This document shows positions 46,260 through 56,932 of a DNA stretch of 64,000 nucleotides, piece by piece; position 1 is the stretch's first letter; every line of letters begins with the position of its first letter. This DNA is from Adiantum capillus-veneris (lineage: Eukaryota > Streptophyta > Polypodiopsida > Polypodiales > Pteridaceae), in the NCBI GenBank assembly GCA_014529385.2, contig CM043942.1:64079184-64143183 (forward strand). The letters are read 5' to 3'. Both the position numbers and the translations under genes were made by a program. A model generated the notes under the pieces. The model was not told where the DNA came from, did no database searches, and worked only from the letters and a program-made list of their open reading frames with translations.

Positions 46260-47123
46260 TCTAACGTAAATAAGCGTAAATCTAAATAAACGTAAATCTA
46301 ACTAAAAATAAAGCTAAATCTAATTTAACGTAAGTCTAATGACTAGAGGTTGTCTAGATGGTCATTGTGTCGGGGATGTAGTGTACTCTTGCCGCCCTGA
46401 AGATCCACCTTCTTCCCTATCTTCTGAAGACATTTCACCAGTACTTTTGGATCGACGGAGCCCACCATGAGTGAAGGCAGCAATACCCTATATTCCATTG
46501 AGGGCTTTCTTCACCCGCTTCATGCAGGCATCGCAGTCTATGGAGACCCGCATCTAATCTAATATAACGTAAATCTAAATCTAGCTTAAATAAACGTAAA
46601 TCTAGTTAAAAATAAACCTAAATCTAATTTAATGTAAGTCTACATATAACCTAATCTTTAACGTCTTTTAAGATAGTTTCCTACGACGTTATAACTCTCT
46701 TCTTCCTGTGTGTGTGCGCGTGTGTGGATGTGTGTGCCAATAAAAAGAGATAAATGGTATAACCTTTCTATCACCCATGCCAACTATGATAGATTGATTA
46801 TGCCATTTCTCTCTTGAATAATAGGTCTTCAGTTCAACTCCTCGTCGGCTAGATCTTTAGGTCTTTTAATTTTAATTAGTTTCCTACGACGCTCCCTTAG
46901 TTTCTCTTTCTTTCTCTCTCAATGTGTGTGCGTTTTTTTGGATCGTATGCATGTTTTCTTTCTCTTTTCCTCTCTCAATGTGTGCGTTTTTTGTTTATGC
47001 ATGTTCTCTCTCTCTTTTCCTCTCTCAATGCGTGCGTTTTTTGTTTATGCATGCTCTCTCTCTCTTTTTCTCTCTCAATGTGTGTGTGCATTCTTTGTTT
47101 ATGTATGTGTGTGCGTTTTTGCA

Positions 47124-47179
<56 letters not shown>

Positions 47180-47299
47180 AACACTATGTGTGTGTGTGTG
47201 TATGTGTGTGTGTGAGAGAGAGAGCGAGGGAGAGAGAAAGAGGGGAAGGGAACATGAGAATGAGGAGAGGGAAGGAGCATACCTGGCTCTCCTTCCTCT

Positions 47300-47349
<50 letters not shown>

Positions 47350-47350
47350 G

Positions 47351-47389
<39 letters not shown>

Positions 47390-47390
47390 G
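46260..47390. repeat. Low-complexity 5' region of element B
   Basis: A CGTAAATCTAA tract (46260-46650), then repeated TTTATGCATG...CTCTCTCTTT units (46920-47110, about four copies of ~60 bp), (CT)n at 47127-47175, (GT)n at 47303-47345 and (GA)n at 47356-47388. The long open frames here (up to 174 codons) come from the simple repeats and are not genes. Confidence 0.85.
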
Positions 47391-47425
47391 GGAGAGCGTT
47401 ACCTGCTCTTTGCTTGAGGGCGCCG

Positions 47426-47454
47426 AAAAACTCAGATCTGAGATCTGAGTTTTT
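47426..47454. repeat. 29-bp perfect inverted repeat near the right end of element B
   Basis: AAAAACTCAGATCT, one G, then AGATCTGAGTTTTT. With one mismatch the arms extend into GCGCC/GGGCGC. Element A keeps a degenerate version at ~26319-26342. Confidence 0.88.
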
Positions 47455-47487
47455 GGGCGCGCTCGGTTATTTTTTTTACCCCAGCTT

Positions 47488-47591
47488 GCGTCGCTATGAG
47501 CGTCGCTATAAGCGTCGCTATGAGCGTCGCAAATTTCTTTGTAAATTTGCGACGCTCATAGCGACGCTTATAGCGACGCTCATAGCGACGC
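47488..47591. repeat. 49-bp perfect inverted repeat made of GCGTCGCTATRA units (right subterminal array, element B)
   Basis: Arm 1 (47488-47536) has four GCGTCGC cores separated by TATGA, TATAA, TATGA and then AAATTT. After a 6-base spacer, arm 2 (47543-47591) is its exact reverse complement. Cores are 12 bp apart. Two further GCGTCGCT copies lead to the terminus at 47656. Confidence 0.95.
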
Positions 47592-47656
47592 CGGGATTTT
47601 TTTTTTTTTGAGCGTCGCTGTGTGAGCGTCGCTAATGTGAAGAGCCTCTTGTAGTG

Positions 47657-48000
47657 GAATTGTAGGGGGTATTGACGTCACCCCTCATTGGCGTGTGGTT
47701 GGTGGAGGAGGGGAAAGGAGGGTGGACGAGCGCATGCGCCAAGAATCCATTAGAGAGAGAGGAAGCACATCAAATCAGCCAAGTACTGCTGCTCCCTCTT
47801 ATCCGAGTCACCACATCCCATCTCCTTACGTGGATGCAGAAGACGACCATTTGCATAGAATGGTTGAGGATCTCTTTGCACAAGAGGAGGAGCATGAACC
47901 AGAGTGTGCATGCAAAGAAGCTTCCGAGCGAACGAGGAGTGAGCTACTCGATTCGGCACACACCGCACTATATGATAGATGCTCTTACTCCATTTTAGGG
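47657..48000 (+). repeat. Tandem duplication copy 2, right part
   Basis: Resumes at the duplicated GAA and TTGTAGGGG and matches copy 1 from 39481 to ~39820. Beyond 48000 it continues into the natural exon sequence of element C's TNP2. Confidence 0.9.
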
Positions 48001-51000
48001 TATATCTCGAAGTCCTTAATCTTCAGCGATGTTTGGATGGAGCAATGCTAGTGTCGACGCACTTTTGAGGTATGTATACAGATTGTGAAGGATGCTTGTG
48101 GAGTACATAAATTAGCTTCTAATGTACTTTCTTCTTGTGATAGATTGCTAGGAAAGATGTTGCCAGCTGGCAATTACATGCCAGAGAACAGACGAAAAGC
48201 CCGCGAAGTGGTGACTGAATTAGGGATGGATTATGATCGCATTCATGCTTGCGTGAACGATTGTGTGCTCTTTCGTAATGAGCATGCCGATTGTGACACA
48301 TGTCCATCGTGCGGGGAGCCTAGGTTCAAAGAAGGAATGCAGAGCAACAGAATTCCACGTAAATTTTTGAGGCATTTTCCACTCATCCCTCGCATCCAAC
48401 ACATGTTTAGATCGAAGGGTACGAGCGAGCTTCTGAGTTGGCATGCAAAAAATCGCTCCACAGATGGTATTATGAGAGTGCCAGCTGACTCACCAGCGTG
48501 GAAGCACATAGACAACACATGGCCAGAGTTCAGGGATGAGCCTCATCACTTGAGGATTGGGTTAGCTAGTGATGGAGTGAATCCATTTGGGCACCGCTCT
48601 ACTTCATGGAGCACTTGGCCGGTGGTTGTTGTAAACTACAATATTCCGCCTTGGGAGGCAACAAAAAAGGGAAACATTTTACTATCACTTCTCATTCCAG
48701 GAAAGCACAAGGTAAAAAACATGGATGTATATCTAGCTGCAGCCTCTTATTGATGATCTTCAAGAACTATGGAGAGGCATAGATGTCATTGACATTTCAT
48801 GGTCACCATGAGACCGCAAAGCCGTCATCAAGTGCATCCTCATGTGGACCATGCATGATTACCCAGGATTTGGAGAGGTATCTCGTAAGTATGCACATGT
48901 TAATTATACTCTTTGCTTTAGGTTTATCATCTCATGTGTAACGTTTGTTTACCTCTTGGCAGGATTGGCAACATCTGGACATAGTGCGTGTCCCACTTGT
49001 GGCCCTTCCCTTGTGACAGAGAGACCTCCTCTTTTTGGGAAGGTGATCAATCCCAACAACCATCGCTTCCTACCTCCTTCACATCGTAGATATGCTCCCC
49101 CTATCAATGGAGTGCAGCCATTCCATTGGAACATGGTTGATTGGGCGAAGCATTGGGAGGAGCATCATGGTACCTCACCGCCTCCCAATGGGTTGCCAAA
49201 GGGTATGTCGAGGTACTCAATCTTCCTGTCGCTCCCCTTTTGGGCTTCGTTGAAAATTCAACACTTATTGGACCCTATGCATGTATTTAAAAATGTTGGG
49301 CATGCTATATGGGATCACATAATTGGCAAGAAGGATTCATTGGGTGCTAGGAAAGATTTAAGAGCCATTAGACGTCTCCCCCCTTCAGCCACGCCCCGCA
49401 TGGGGGAGTGGGGAAAGATGATTCTCCAAAAAGCACCGTGGATAATGTCAAAGGCAGACCAAGAGCGGAAAAAGCAAGTTATTGCATCCATCAGAACTCC
49501 AACAGGATATATGCGGTTACTCAAAGGTGCTTTCACAAAAACCAAAAAGGGTGGCTTCACTCAATTGTATGGATTGAAATCCCATGATTGGCATAAAATC
49601 CTTCAGGTAAGAGTAGAACAGTTTGTGGTGTCTATGTGTCCTTGTATATAGGTTGACATTCACTAAGATGTTTTATTGCTTGTAGTTTGTACTTCCCATA
49701 ACTATTAGTGGTTATGGGGACACTAAGGTGAAGGCTGCAATATTCAAAGTGGGTGAGATTGTGAGGTAATGGGGTTTTTTCAAGTACTATATATGTGCTC
49801 CAAGGAGATAGAAGTAGAAGCCATACAAGTAGCCCATCAGCTAGCAGTAGAGGCAGTGTGTGCTATTGAGGATGCATTCCCACGTACAATCCTTGTTAGC
49901 CAAATACACCTATTGCTTCACCTTGTTGAGGAGATTGCCATTTGTGGGGTGGTTCACTCTAGATGGATGTTCTTCTTGGAGAGATTCTTGAAGACTTTAA
50001 AGGATTTTGTTAGATTGAGGTCATAATCGGAGGTATGCAAAATAAATACAATATAGATAGCATTTATACGCTATGGAGTTACTAATAAAAATATGTGGTT
50101 TTAATGTTTTCAGGCGAGCATGGCAGAAGGTTGGGTGGTGCAAGAGGCAATTGTGTATGTCTTATAGTATCTCATCACAGTGGATCCATCATTGCCTCGT
50201 CTGTGGAGTGAAGAAGAGGATCCTAGGAAGCACTCAACCATTCCCAGTGGAAAAGGCTCACTCTTGGTCATGGATAGAGAGTTTCATGCCATAGTCAACA
50301 ACTACTCTTTACTCAATGCCACTATCATGACCAAATGGGTCAATATGTACTTGGAAGCCCGCGCAGCTAGAGAAAGGGATAGAGATGCATGGAAGAGGTC
50401 CCATGGAGGTAGACGTGCACCTCCTTTTCCTAAAGATCTTGCAAAATATCCTGACTTGATTCAAGTAGAGTGGATCCATAATGCCATGACCAATGCCAAA
50501 GCACAAGGAGAACAAATAAGCCCTAAAGAATGGGAGTATGCGCGAGGATGCTTGCGCAAGGTGAGTGTGTATATGTTATGTATGCATGTATGCAAATCAC
50601 TTAATGAAATGCGATGTAACCTCTTATGCATTGTGATTGTAGGGTCTCATTTTCAACTCCATTTGGTCCGAAGGCCGACATTTTCGCACCCGCAAGATAG
50701 ATGAGCGTCGGACCACTAATGATTGTGGCGTGATGGGAAACTTTGACACAACAATAGATGAGGTCCGATATTGTGGTACTATAGAGAGAATAATCAAAGT
50801 GGATTTCAGATCTTTTCACAAATTTCTCTTTTGAGTGTCGATGGTTTGCGGGTGAGGTCAAAAGACATGAAAATGGGCTCATTATGGTGGATTCCACCCA
50901 ATTCCATCTGGGAAAAACTGACAACTTGGTGTATCCTAGTAGTTGCGAGCAGGTAATTTAGGCTATGTGCAATTAACTTAAATTAAAAATTTAAGTTATG

Positions 51001-51375
51001 TATATCAGCTTATTCTTAGTGTGTGACGTACAGGCCTTTTATGTGCCATGTATATATCAAAGAAGACTTTGGTATGTCATTCCAGTCACGCCATGGGGTA
51101 GATCTATCTTTGCAGAGATGGACATTGAGCCAGTAATTGATCCCATCATACCATCACCACAAGATGCAGAGGAAGATGTAGTAGAAGTTGAAGAAGGTCA
51201 GCCAAGCCTTGCAAATAGTCATCTTGAGCAGGAGGAAGAGGGAGAAAGCGATGATGATTCTACAGGAGATGATGGAGAGGAGGAAGAATCTCTAAATTTG
51301 TTTATTGATTTGAATACTATGGGTCTAAATATGGATCCTAGTGCTTGTAGAGATCTTATACAAGATGAGAATTAA
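47657..51375 (+). pseudogene. TNP2 transposase of element C, multi-exon, several lesions
   Basis: Exon 1 resumes after B and ends ~48070; further exons at about 48143-48890 (Transposase_21, GLASDGVNPFGHRSTSW), 48961-49608 (HLLDPMHVFKNVGHAIWDHI, then LKSHDWHKILQ), 49687-50025 (DUF4218, SQIHLLLHLVEEIAICG, RWMFFLERFLKTLK), 50114-50560, 50642-50952 (DUF4216-like, DEVRYCGTIERIIKVDF) and 51032-51375 (RLWYVIPVTPWG and an acidic tail). GT/AG borders are good. Lesions: a shift before 48050, a one-base shift near 48738, TGA in CCATGAGACC near 48811 where CGA is expected, a stop at ~49768 followed by a shift, TAG near 50166, and a stop at ~50833. It is the only TNP2 here with a full domain set, but not translatable as is. 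Confidence 0.8.
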
Positions 51376-51614
51376 TAAAACTCTCCATTCTTTCACTTGG
51401 TGTAGTATATGATTAATTTGCAAATGTTTCGTTATGTGCTTATGAATAGTATTTGTAATGGTTTTGTTGTGAGTTCAATGATTTATGTATAGAATTTTTA
51501 GAGTGAAAGAGAGATTAAGTGAAGTGAGCAAGCATTCTGGAGAGTGTAGGAGTTGTATTGGAGTTAAATGGAAACCCGCGGGAGAGGGAGGGGGAAGGGG
51601 GTCCAGCTTGTCTT

Positions 51615-51772
51615 AGCGGTAATGTGAGCAGCAATAATCGCGAAAATTTACGCGGTAATATTTGCGGTAAAGTGCCGCTTCAGCATCAAAAGGATTCTCT
51701 CTCCTCATTTTGAATTCCTCTCTCTTGTTTTGCGGTAATGGCCCGTGGTAAACACCACGATCTCTCATAGTG
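51615..51772. repeat. Right subterminal array and terminus of element C
   Basis: GCGGTAA-type copies at about 51624, 51652, 51664 and 51731 plus GCCGC; terminus ATCTCTCATAGTG ending 51772, followed by the TCA duplication. Confidence 0.88.
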
Positions 51773-51944
51773 TCAATAGCTTGTCACCCTATGTCCTTTT
51801 GCAAAGTTTCTCTACGACTCACAATGCATGTAGATTCTTTCTAGAATACGTTGTAATGCCTAGTTTGGCTCTCATTTCCTCTTGTGTACATCATCCATCA
51901 AATAACTTTGTCTCTAAATATCTAGACCCAATTTTCAAAATTTA

Positions 51945-52205
51945 AGTTGTGCATGACGTGCATCTATCCCCAAGGTGTCCACTAGGAAATATGTAAGATA
52001 GCACGTGCGAACAAATTAAGGGATTTGTAATTAGGTACATTTACAGAAAAATGTACTTACATAAAGGGGTTTTTGATCGAGAAAGTGAAAATATCCATAC
52101 ATAAGGGCTAGTTTGTTTTACAAAAATACATACGTAAAGGGTACATATAATACATGAAAATATGCAAGTAGTTAAGGGATTTGGAATTTTTACATAGTGG
52201 ACTCT
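51945..52205 (+). repeat. Dispersed ~300-bp repeat, copy 2 (inverted relative to 22170-22485)
   Basis: Contains TAGCACGTGCGAACAAATTA, then AGGTACATTTACAG, CATACATAAGGGCTA, ACGTAAAGGGTACATATA and TAGTGGACT, the reverse order and strand of copy 1. It lies 170 bp outside element C. Confidence 0.75.
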
Positions 52206-52862
52206 GCGGGTATCAGTCATAATCGTTTGGCTTGGGAAAGGATTGAGATATATAATGCAAGAACTACTAGGAAATATTATATGTAACTTACAAAAGGTTA
52301 AAAAAACCCTCTTTTAGCGTGTCCTTAATTTTCACCAAACGATGCTTTTTAATTCATAAACATCTCCAATAATCTGTTTATAAAGTTTTCACATAAACAT
52401 AGCCCCCCTTTTGAACCCCATCAAATATTAAATACAATCACACAACCAAATTGTTTTGGACGCAAATACTAATATGCTTAGCTTGATCATCATGTTAAAC
52501 ATGAAACAACTCCTTTGCATCTGCACAAACACATGCCATGTAAATTACAACTATGGTGACAAGAGCCATTTTACATATTACCCCAATAGCTAACTAAAAG
52601 CCACGTCCTTCCACAAAGCTTGTGACGATACACGTTGACAGAAATTGTAGTGTGGCAGCTGCCAAAAAAATCTCTAATGTAAGATCTGTCACAACATTTT
52701 TCAGCCTGTTGTTGAGCAACCTCTGGTCATGGCAACGTGAAAATTTAGGCCACGTGGGCTATGTTGATGCCCAAGAGAGCATGGCCCTCTGAGGATTCAG
52801 CTAAATTTGGATGTATAGTGGCCATTTTGTACTATGAGAGAGGCATATGTAGCACTGAAGTT
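52206..52862. other. No gene recognised
   Basis: AT-rich sequence between the dispersed repeat and the inverted hairpin repeat. No supported feature. Confidence 0.4.
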
Positions 52863-53107
52863 TTGGACAAATTCTCACATTGTGACGTACCTCAACATCA
52901 TGAGCTTCTGCGAGGGAGGCACCCCATACCTAGCTAGGTACGATTGGGGGTAGGGACCGTCGGCCAGGTGGTCCCCTGTCCCCAATTGTACCTAGCTAGG
53001 TATGTGGTGCCTCTCAACTAGAAACTCATGATCTTATGCAGTGTATGAAAAACAATGAAAAAGACTCCGTTTTCTTACATGAAAAAAAATCATAAATCTT
53101 CTTGTGA
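52863..53107 (+). repeat. Inverted hairpin repeat flanking the lectin kinase, left copy
   Basis: From TTGGACAAATTCTCACA to ATAAATCTTCTTGTG, inverted relative to 55960-56231. The centre is itself a hairpin: GAGGCACC..ATACCTAGCTAGGTAC..ATTGGGGG pairs with CCCCAATTGTACCTAGCTAGGTATG..GGTGCCTC. The TACCTAGCTAGGTA palindrome occurs in both halves. No coding frame; MITE-like. Confidence 0.85.
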
Positions 53108-53417
53108 ATTATAGGCACCAAAGCGCTTCAATAGATTTACACATTTGCTTCTGCAGAAAGCTGGGAATTGTTTGCCTATTTGAAAAACTTGCACAGCTAC
53201 TTACTGCCACCAATAAAAGACTGCACACACTACAAAGACTTACCCAAATTTGAGGTATTTGCAGAGAGCTCTTCAATTGCAACCCTCGAATGGTTACGAA
53301 ATGCCAAGCCATGATCATCTCAAGGAGCTTGTTGGTGCCATCGCAGTTCGGCAACCTGTCAAACTTTGAAGCGTCACCAAAGCCGATGATGCCTCACCTA
53401 CAGGTCAGGCATAGATC

Positions 53418-55494
53418 CTATCGAGCACTTAGGTGGGTGCTTGCATTATAGGTGCTCCATGACTTGAGTGAGGAAGACGCGTAGGATGTAAACAATCCAT
53501 CATCTCCAAGCGGACTTTGAGATGATGCATTGACATGGAATGGCGGCAAGGGAGGGAGAGGTGCCTCATTGTTAAGTATTTGAACCACTTTCCGCATTGC
53601 AGGCCTGTACGAAGGGTCTGGATGAGAACATAAAAGCCCCAATATGAGCACTGTCTGCACTTCCTCAACATTAAACAACCCCTGAAGCTTTTTGTCCACA
53701 GCTTCAAGAAGCCTCCCATTTGTGCACAGGTCCCAAACACCTTCCACAAGCAAGAAATCCTGCTGATTGCCACCCCTATGCTCGATTGGTCGACGCCCTG
53801 TCACCACTTCAAGAAGCAGAGTACCAAAGCTATAGACATCCGTGCTCGTTGTTGCCTTGCCTGTCCTAGCAAACTCTGGTGCTAGATATCCTAAAGTGCC
53901 CACAACCCTCGTTGTATGTGGGTTTTGCCCATGTTCATATAGCCTTGCAAAGCCCAAAATCACTCAATTTCGCGTTCATATCAGCATCTAGCAAGACATT
54001 GCTTGCCTTAATGTCTCTATGAAGAATCTGCTGCTCCCATCCCTCATGCAAGTATAGCATTCCTGATGCAATCCCCTCCACAATTTTCTTTCTCTGCTCC
54101 CATCTCAACACTATGGTAGACTTGCCAAAAAGCAGCTTGTCCAAGCTTCCATTAGGCATGAAGTCATACATCAACAGAAACTCACCTTTACGGCGACTCC
54201 ACCCTAAAAGTTGCACGAGATTCTGGTGCCGAAGACGCCCCGTGCTTGCCATCTCAGCAATAAATTCCCTCTCTCCTTGATTGGAGTCTCTTGACAGCCG
54301 CTTCACAGCCACTTCAAGGCTGGACTTGTGCAGCACACCTCTGTAAACACGGCCAAAACCTCCGACTCCCAGAAGCTCCTTTTCATGGAAATTTCTTGTA
54401 GCAAGCACCAACTCCTTGTAGCTATATCTATGGAGGCCAAACTCAAGCTCCCAGCTTTCTACTATCTCTCTTTGGCTCCTCTTATACAAAAGCAGCCCAA
54501 GTAGAGAGCCAAGGGTAAGTATTGGCACTAATACTGCAAAGCTAACAAGTACCTTGAATCGAGTAGTTGCAAGAAAGGATGTCTTTGGAAAAACAGATGG
54601 TAATTTGGACAAATCCAAGCTCTTAGCTACTCCATTACTGTTAAAGCTCCATGAAAGTACTCTGTGTGTGCCCACAATGTTCCCGGTTGAACCTGAAAAC
54701 CCAACGTAGGTATATTCTTTCAACACATTAGAGAGGTCAACGATCACAGAAAGGAGTGGAATAAATGGCTGAGGATGCTCGGTTGGAGCGATGCTTACAT
54801 TCAGCTGCTGTCTCTGCCCATCATAGTCTACCCATGCTTGGATAGGCTCACCACTTGTTAGAATAATCACTGTTTTGGATGCATTTGCAGATGGGGACCA
54901 ATATCCTGCCTCCGAAGAATTGAATGAAATCATGCTGTTTAGATTGATACCCACATGGTTGCCATTGATCTCTTCAAATTCAGGGTCTTTCACTGTGTCA
55001 AATTCGATGGCAAAGACATGATTGGAAGTGTTTCCGTTTTGAGAGGCATTCAACATGCCTAGGTATCGGCTTGAGGAAATTCCCCACGAGTCCAGTGTGG
55101 GAGACATTAGAAAGGCCATGCCATGGCCCCCCATAGTGCCCGGCACAGGGGTTATACAGAAAACAAAGGTTGAGCTGAAAGAGGAAACCACATTGGTCGA
55201 TGCATCCTTTATGTGTATGGGATCTGGGTAGAATGCTCGACCTAATTGCTCGGCCGAAGTGTTTGTAAGCCGAACAAGCCGACCATCCACTTCAGCAATT
55301 CCACTCAAGCTGACATTTCTGCTATCAAATCCATTGAAGACAAAGCTAGTAGACTCTGTGAGGGATGCTTGTATGAGGATAGCAGAGAGAGATAGACACC
55401 AAATTGGCAGTGCAAGAAGAGAAAGCTTCATGCTTAGGGAGTTTTTCAGTGACAATGCAAGTCCAATATCTAAAAAGAGATTTAGATGGCTCAT
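53418..55494 (-). pseudogene. L-type lectin receptor-like kinase with one frameshift after DFG
   Basis: A plasma-membrane receptor kinase of the L-type LecRK family. The likely start is the Met at 55431 (signal peptide KLSLLALPIWCLSLSAI); an ATG 21 codons upstream is in frame. Numbered from 55494: legume-lectin domain ~47-288 (EFDT 164-167, GNHVGINLNS ~178-187), transmembrane 313-337, kinase from ~368 with LGVGGFGRVYRG 375-386, VAVK Lys 398, HRDIKASNVLLD 492-503 and DFG 512-514. One extra base in the A3 run at 53949-53951 (GCAAAGCCC) shifts the frame right after DFGL. The frame to its right encodes RLYEHGQ, GTLGYLAPEF, DVYSFGTLLLEVVTGRRP and the C-lobe to 53418. Total length (~690 codons) is normal and the gene is intronless, as usual. 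Recent loss or a base-call error are both possible. Confidence 0.88.
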
Positions 55495-55789
55495 AGAAGC
55501 TCTAAACGATGGATGCCAAGGTAATTAGTGCTGATTAATGGAATGAGTATACTTTTCCTGAACCTCATTTTGATCATTGTGGTGAAGACCCATGATGAGC
55601 TGCGTGTTGGCTACAAAACTTCATATGGCTGAAGGCGATGGATTTTCTATATGGGTAATGAGGTGGGCGCGCAACTGAGGCGGTGACGACAACTCTTGTG
55701 CAGGTGATGCCTCCGAGCAACATGAATTGGATGCGAGCCTGTGTGAAGCAATATGATTCCTTCCAAGAAGTGTACAAGTTTTGTTGTGA

Positions 55790-55869
55790 TGTTAAGAACA
55801 CACACACACACACACACATACAGGATTTCTTGTGCTCTTGAAACGGTGCTCCTAAGAGCAGAGTAGTAA

Positions 55870-55909
<40 letters not shown>

Positions 55910-55910
55910 G
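55790..55910. repeat. (CA)n and (CT)n microsatellites
   Basis: (CA)n at 55798-55820 and (CT)n at 55877-55906, just inside the right hairpin repeat. Confidence 0.95.
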
Positions 55911-55959
55911 TGGGCTAAACATAGTCGGATTGCGGTAAATTTTAGGACCGCAAGACAAC

Positions 55960-56231
55960 CACAAGAAGATTTAGAAAATTTCTCATGCAATAAAACGGAG
56001 TGTTTTTCAATGTTTTTCATACAATGCATAACATCATGAACTTCTGCTCGAGAGGCGCCACCTACCTAGCTAGGTATCATGTATGATTGGGGGCTGGCCA
56101 CGGGGCCCGCCGCAGGGCCGGTGGTCCCTTGCCCCCAATCGTACCTAGCTAGGTATGCAGTGCCTCCCTCACAAAAGTTCATGATGATGAGGTAAGCCAC
56201 AATGCGGGGATTATTGTGAGAATTTGTCCAA
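55960..56231 (-). repeat. Inverted hairpin repeat flanking the lectin kinase, right copy
   Basis: Reverse complement of 52863-53107 in the same order, from ACAAGAAGATTTAG to GTGAGAATTTGTCCAA. It has the same internal hairpin (two TACCTAGCTAGGTA palindromes around a GC-rich GGGCCCGCCGCAGGGCC loop). Similarity ends at TTGGACAAATTCTCAC on the outer side of both copies. Confidence 0.85.
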
Positions 56232-56649
56232 TGAATTAACAGCCCAAGAGACCACAGAATAGAACAACTCATGGGTCTTCCTTCAAAAGAGTGAAAAGAT
56301 ATTGGGTGAGCACTTCACGTAGACAATATGTGAATCCAGCCTCAGCCTCGTCATGTCATTATCATTCCCTGGTCCATCATCAACTAGTATGTGACCCGCG
56401 CGTTGTTGCGGTAAAAATGAACATGGCTTTTAGTATTATGAAACAAACCTATGCTTCAATAAATAAAATATCAAAGTACAATGGATGTTACATTAATATA
56501 TATCAAGTTTTCTTAAACATTCAATACTTTTTGGATTTATTCGATCATTTTAACACAACAGAATAAAGAAATTAAGGTGGACCTACAAACCATTGCATAA
56601 ACTCATGCACACCATAGGGTCACCAATGATTAAGATAGTATAAATCTCT

Positions 56650-56680
<31 letters not shown>

Positions 56681-56774
56681 ATATATCTATATATATATAT
56701 ATATATCTTGAGTTCAGAACTTGTTGGTTAGATCTTTCAACTCTCTTGTAACATGTTTTAAGTTTAGCGCTTGT
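56232..56774. other. No gene; AT-rich with (CT)n(TA)n near 56650-56708
   Basis: No supported coding frame. The simple-repeat tract runs CTCTCT..TATATATC. The last 15 bp (56760-56774) are the left target duplication of the SINE. Confidence 0.5.
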
Positions 56775-56932
56775 TTCTACACATCTTCTCCAAAGGAGCT
56801 ACCTTGGTTGGTTGAGTGCTTGACCTCCGTGACCCGAGTCATGGGTTCAAATGCGACCAAGCGACCCTGTGTACTCATAAGGATGCAATTTGTCATCTCA
56901 CACCAAATGAGTGCGATTTGCTAAAAAGAAAA
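56775..56932 (+). mobile_element. tRNA-derived SINE with target duplication
   Basis: A-box-like TGGTTGAGTGC (~56810) and B-box-like GGGTTCAAATGC (~56843) are spaced as in a tRNA-derived polymerase III promoter. A non-tRNA body follows, and an A-rich tail (TAAAAAGAAAA). Flanks AAGTTTAGCGCTTGT (56760-56774) and AAGTTTAGTACTTGT (56933-56947) form a 15-bp target duplication with two changes. It is not a functional tRNA gene: no cloverleaf acceptor stem was found. Confidence 0.75.

Larger units (their letters stand above)
40276..47656 (-). mobile_element. CACTA element B, complete, nested in element C (7381 bp)
   Basis: In plus coordinates the left end is CACTACAAGAGGTTGTGTGC and the right end CATTAGCGACGC-type sequence closing with CTCTTGTAGTG. 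Flanks GAA (40273-40275) and GAA (47657-47659). Genes run on minus: TNP2 (45819 down to 43745) and a Transposase_24-like gene (42222-40910). Both ends carry convergent GCGTCGCTA arrays. The empty target survives in the duplicated copy at 39483. It is younger than A by sequence quality, but truncated TNP2 and a frameshift in the second gene argue against autonomy. Confidence 0.95.
35090..51772 (+). mobile_element. CACTA element C, complete, with element B nested inside (about 9.3 kb without B)
   Basis: Left end CACTATAACATATGCG; right end (reverse complement) CACTATGAGAGATCGTGG; both run into ATTACCGCAAAA. Flanks TCA (35087-35089) and TCA (51773-51775). Subterminal motif GCGGTAA at both ends. 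The gene layout is divergent: a Transposase_24-like gene on minus at 35594-37086 and TNP2 on plus at 39284-51375, separated by 1.3 kb of CACTAATTAGTG palindromes. This layout differs from A/B, where both genes run the same way, so C is a separate family. Element B interrupts the TNP2 first exon at 40276. Confidence 0.93.

Noticed and set aside
46924-47448. Overlapping 97-174-codon ORFs of Leu-Ser and Cys-Val repeats
   Set aside because: Direct translation of (CT)n and (GT)n tracts. The same applies at 26.4-26.7, 33.5, 58.3-58.8, 59.1-59.6 and 60.8-61.5 kb.
40276-47656. Pairing the left end of A (26157) with the right end of B (47656) as one 21-kb element
   Set aside because: Their ends match well, but target duplications (ATT/ATT and GAA/GAA) and the clean interruption of element C show A and B are separate insertions in opposite orientation.
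56805-56870. A true tRNA gene
   Set aside because: Box A and B are present but no acceptor stem or full cloverleaf, and an A-rich tail plus target duplication indicate a SINE.
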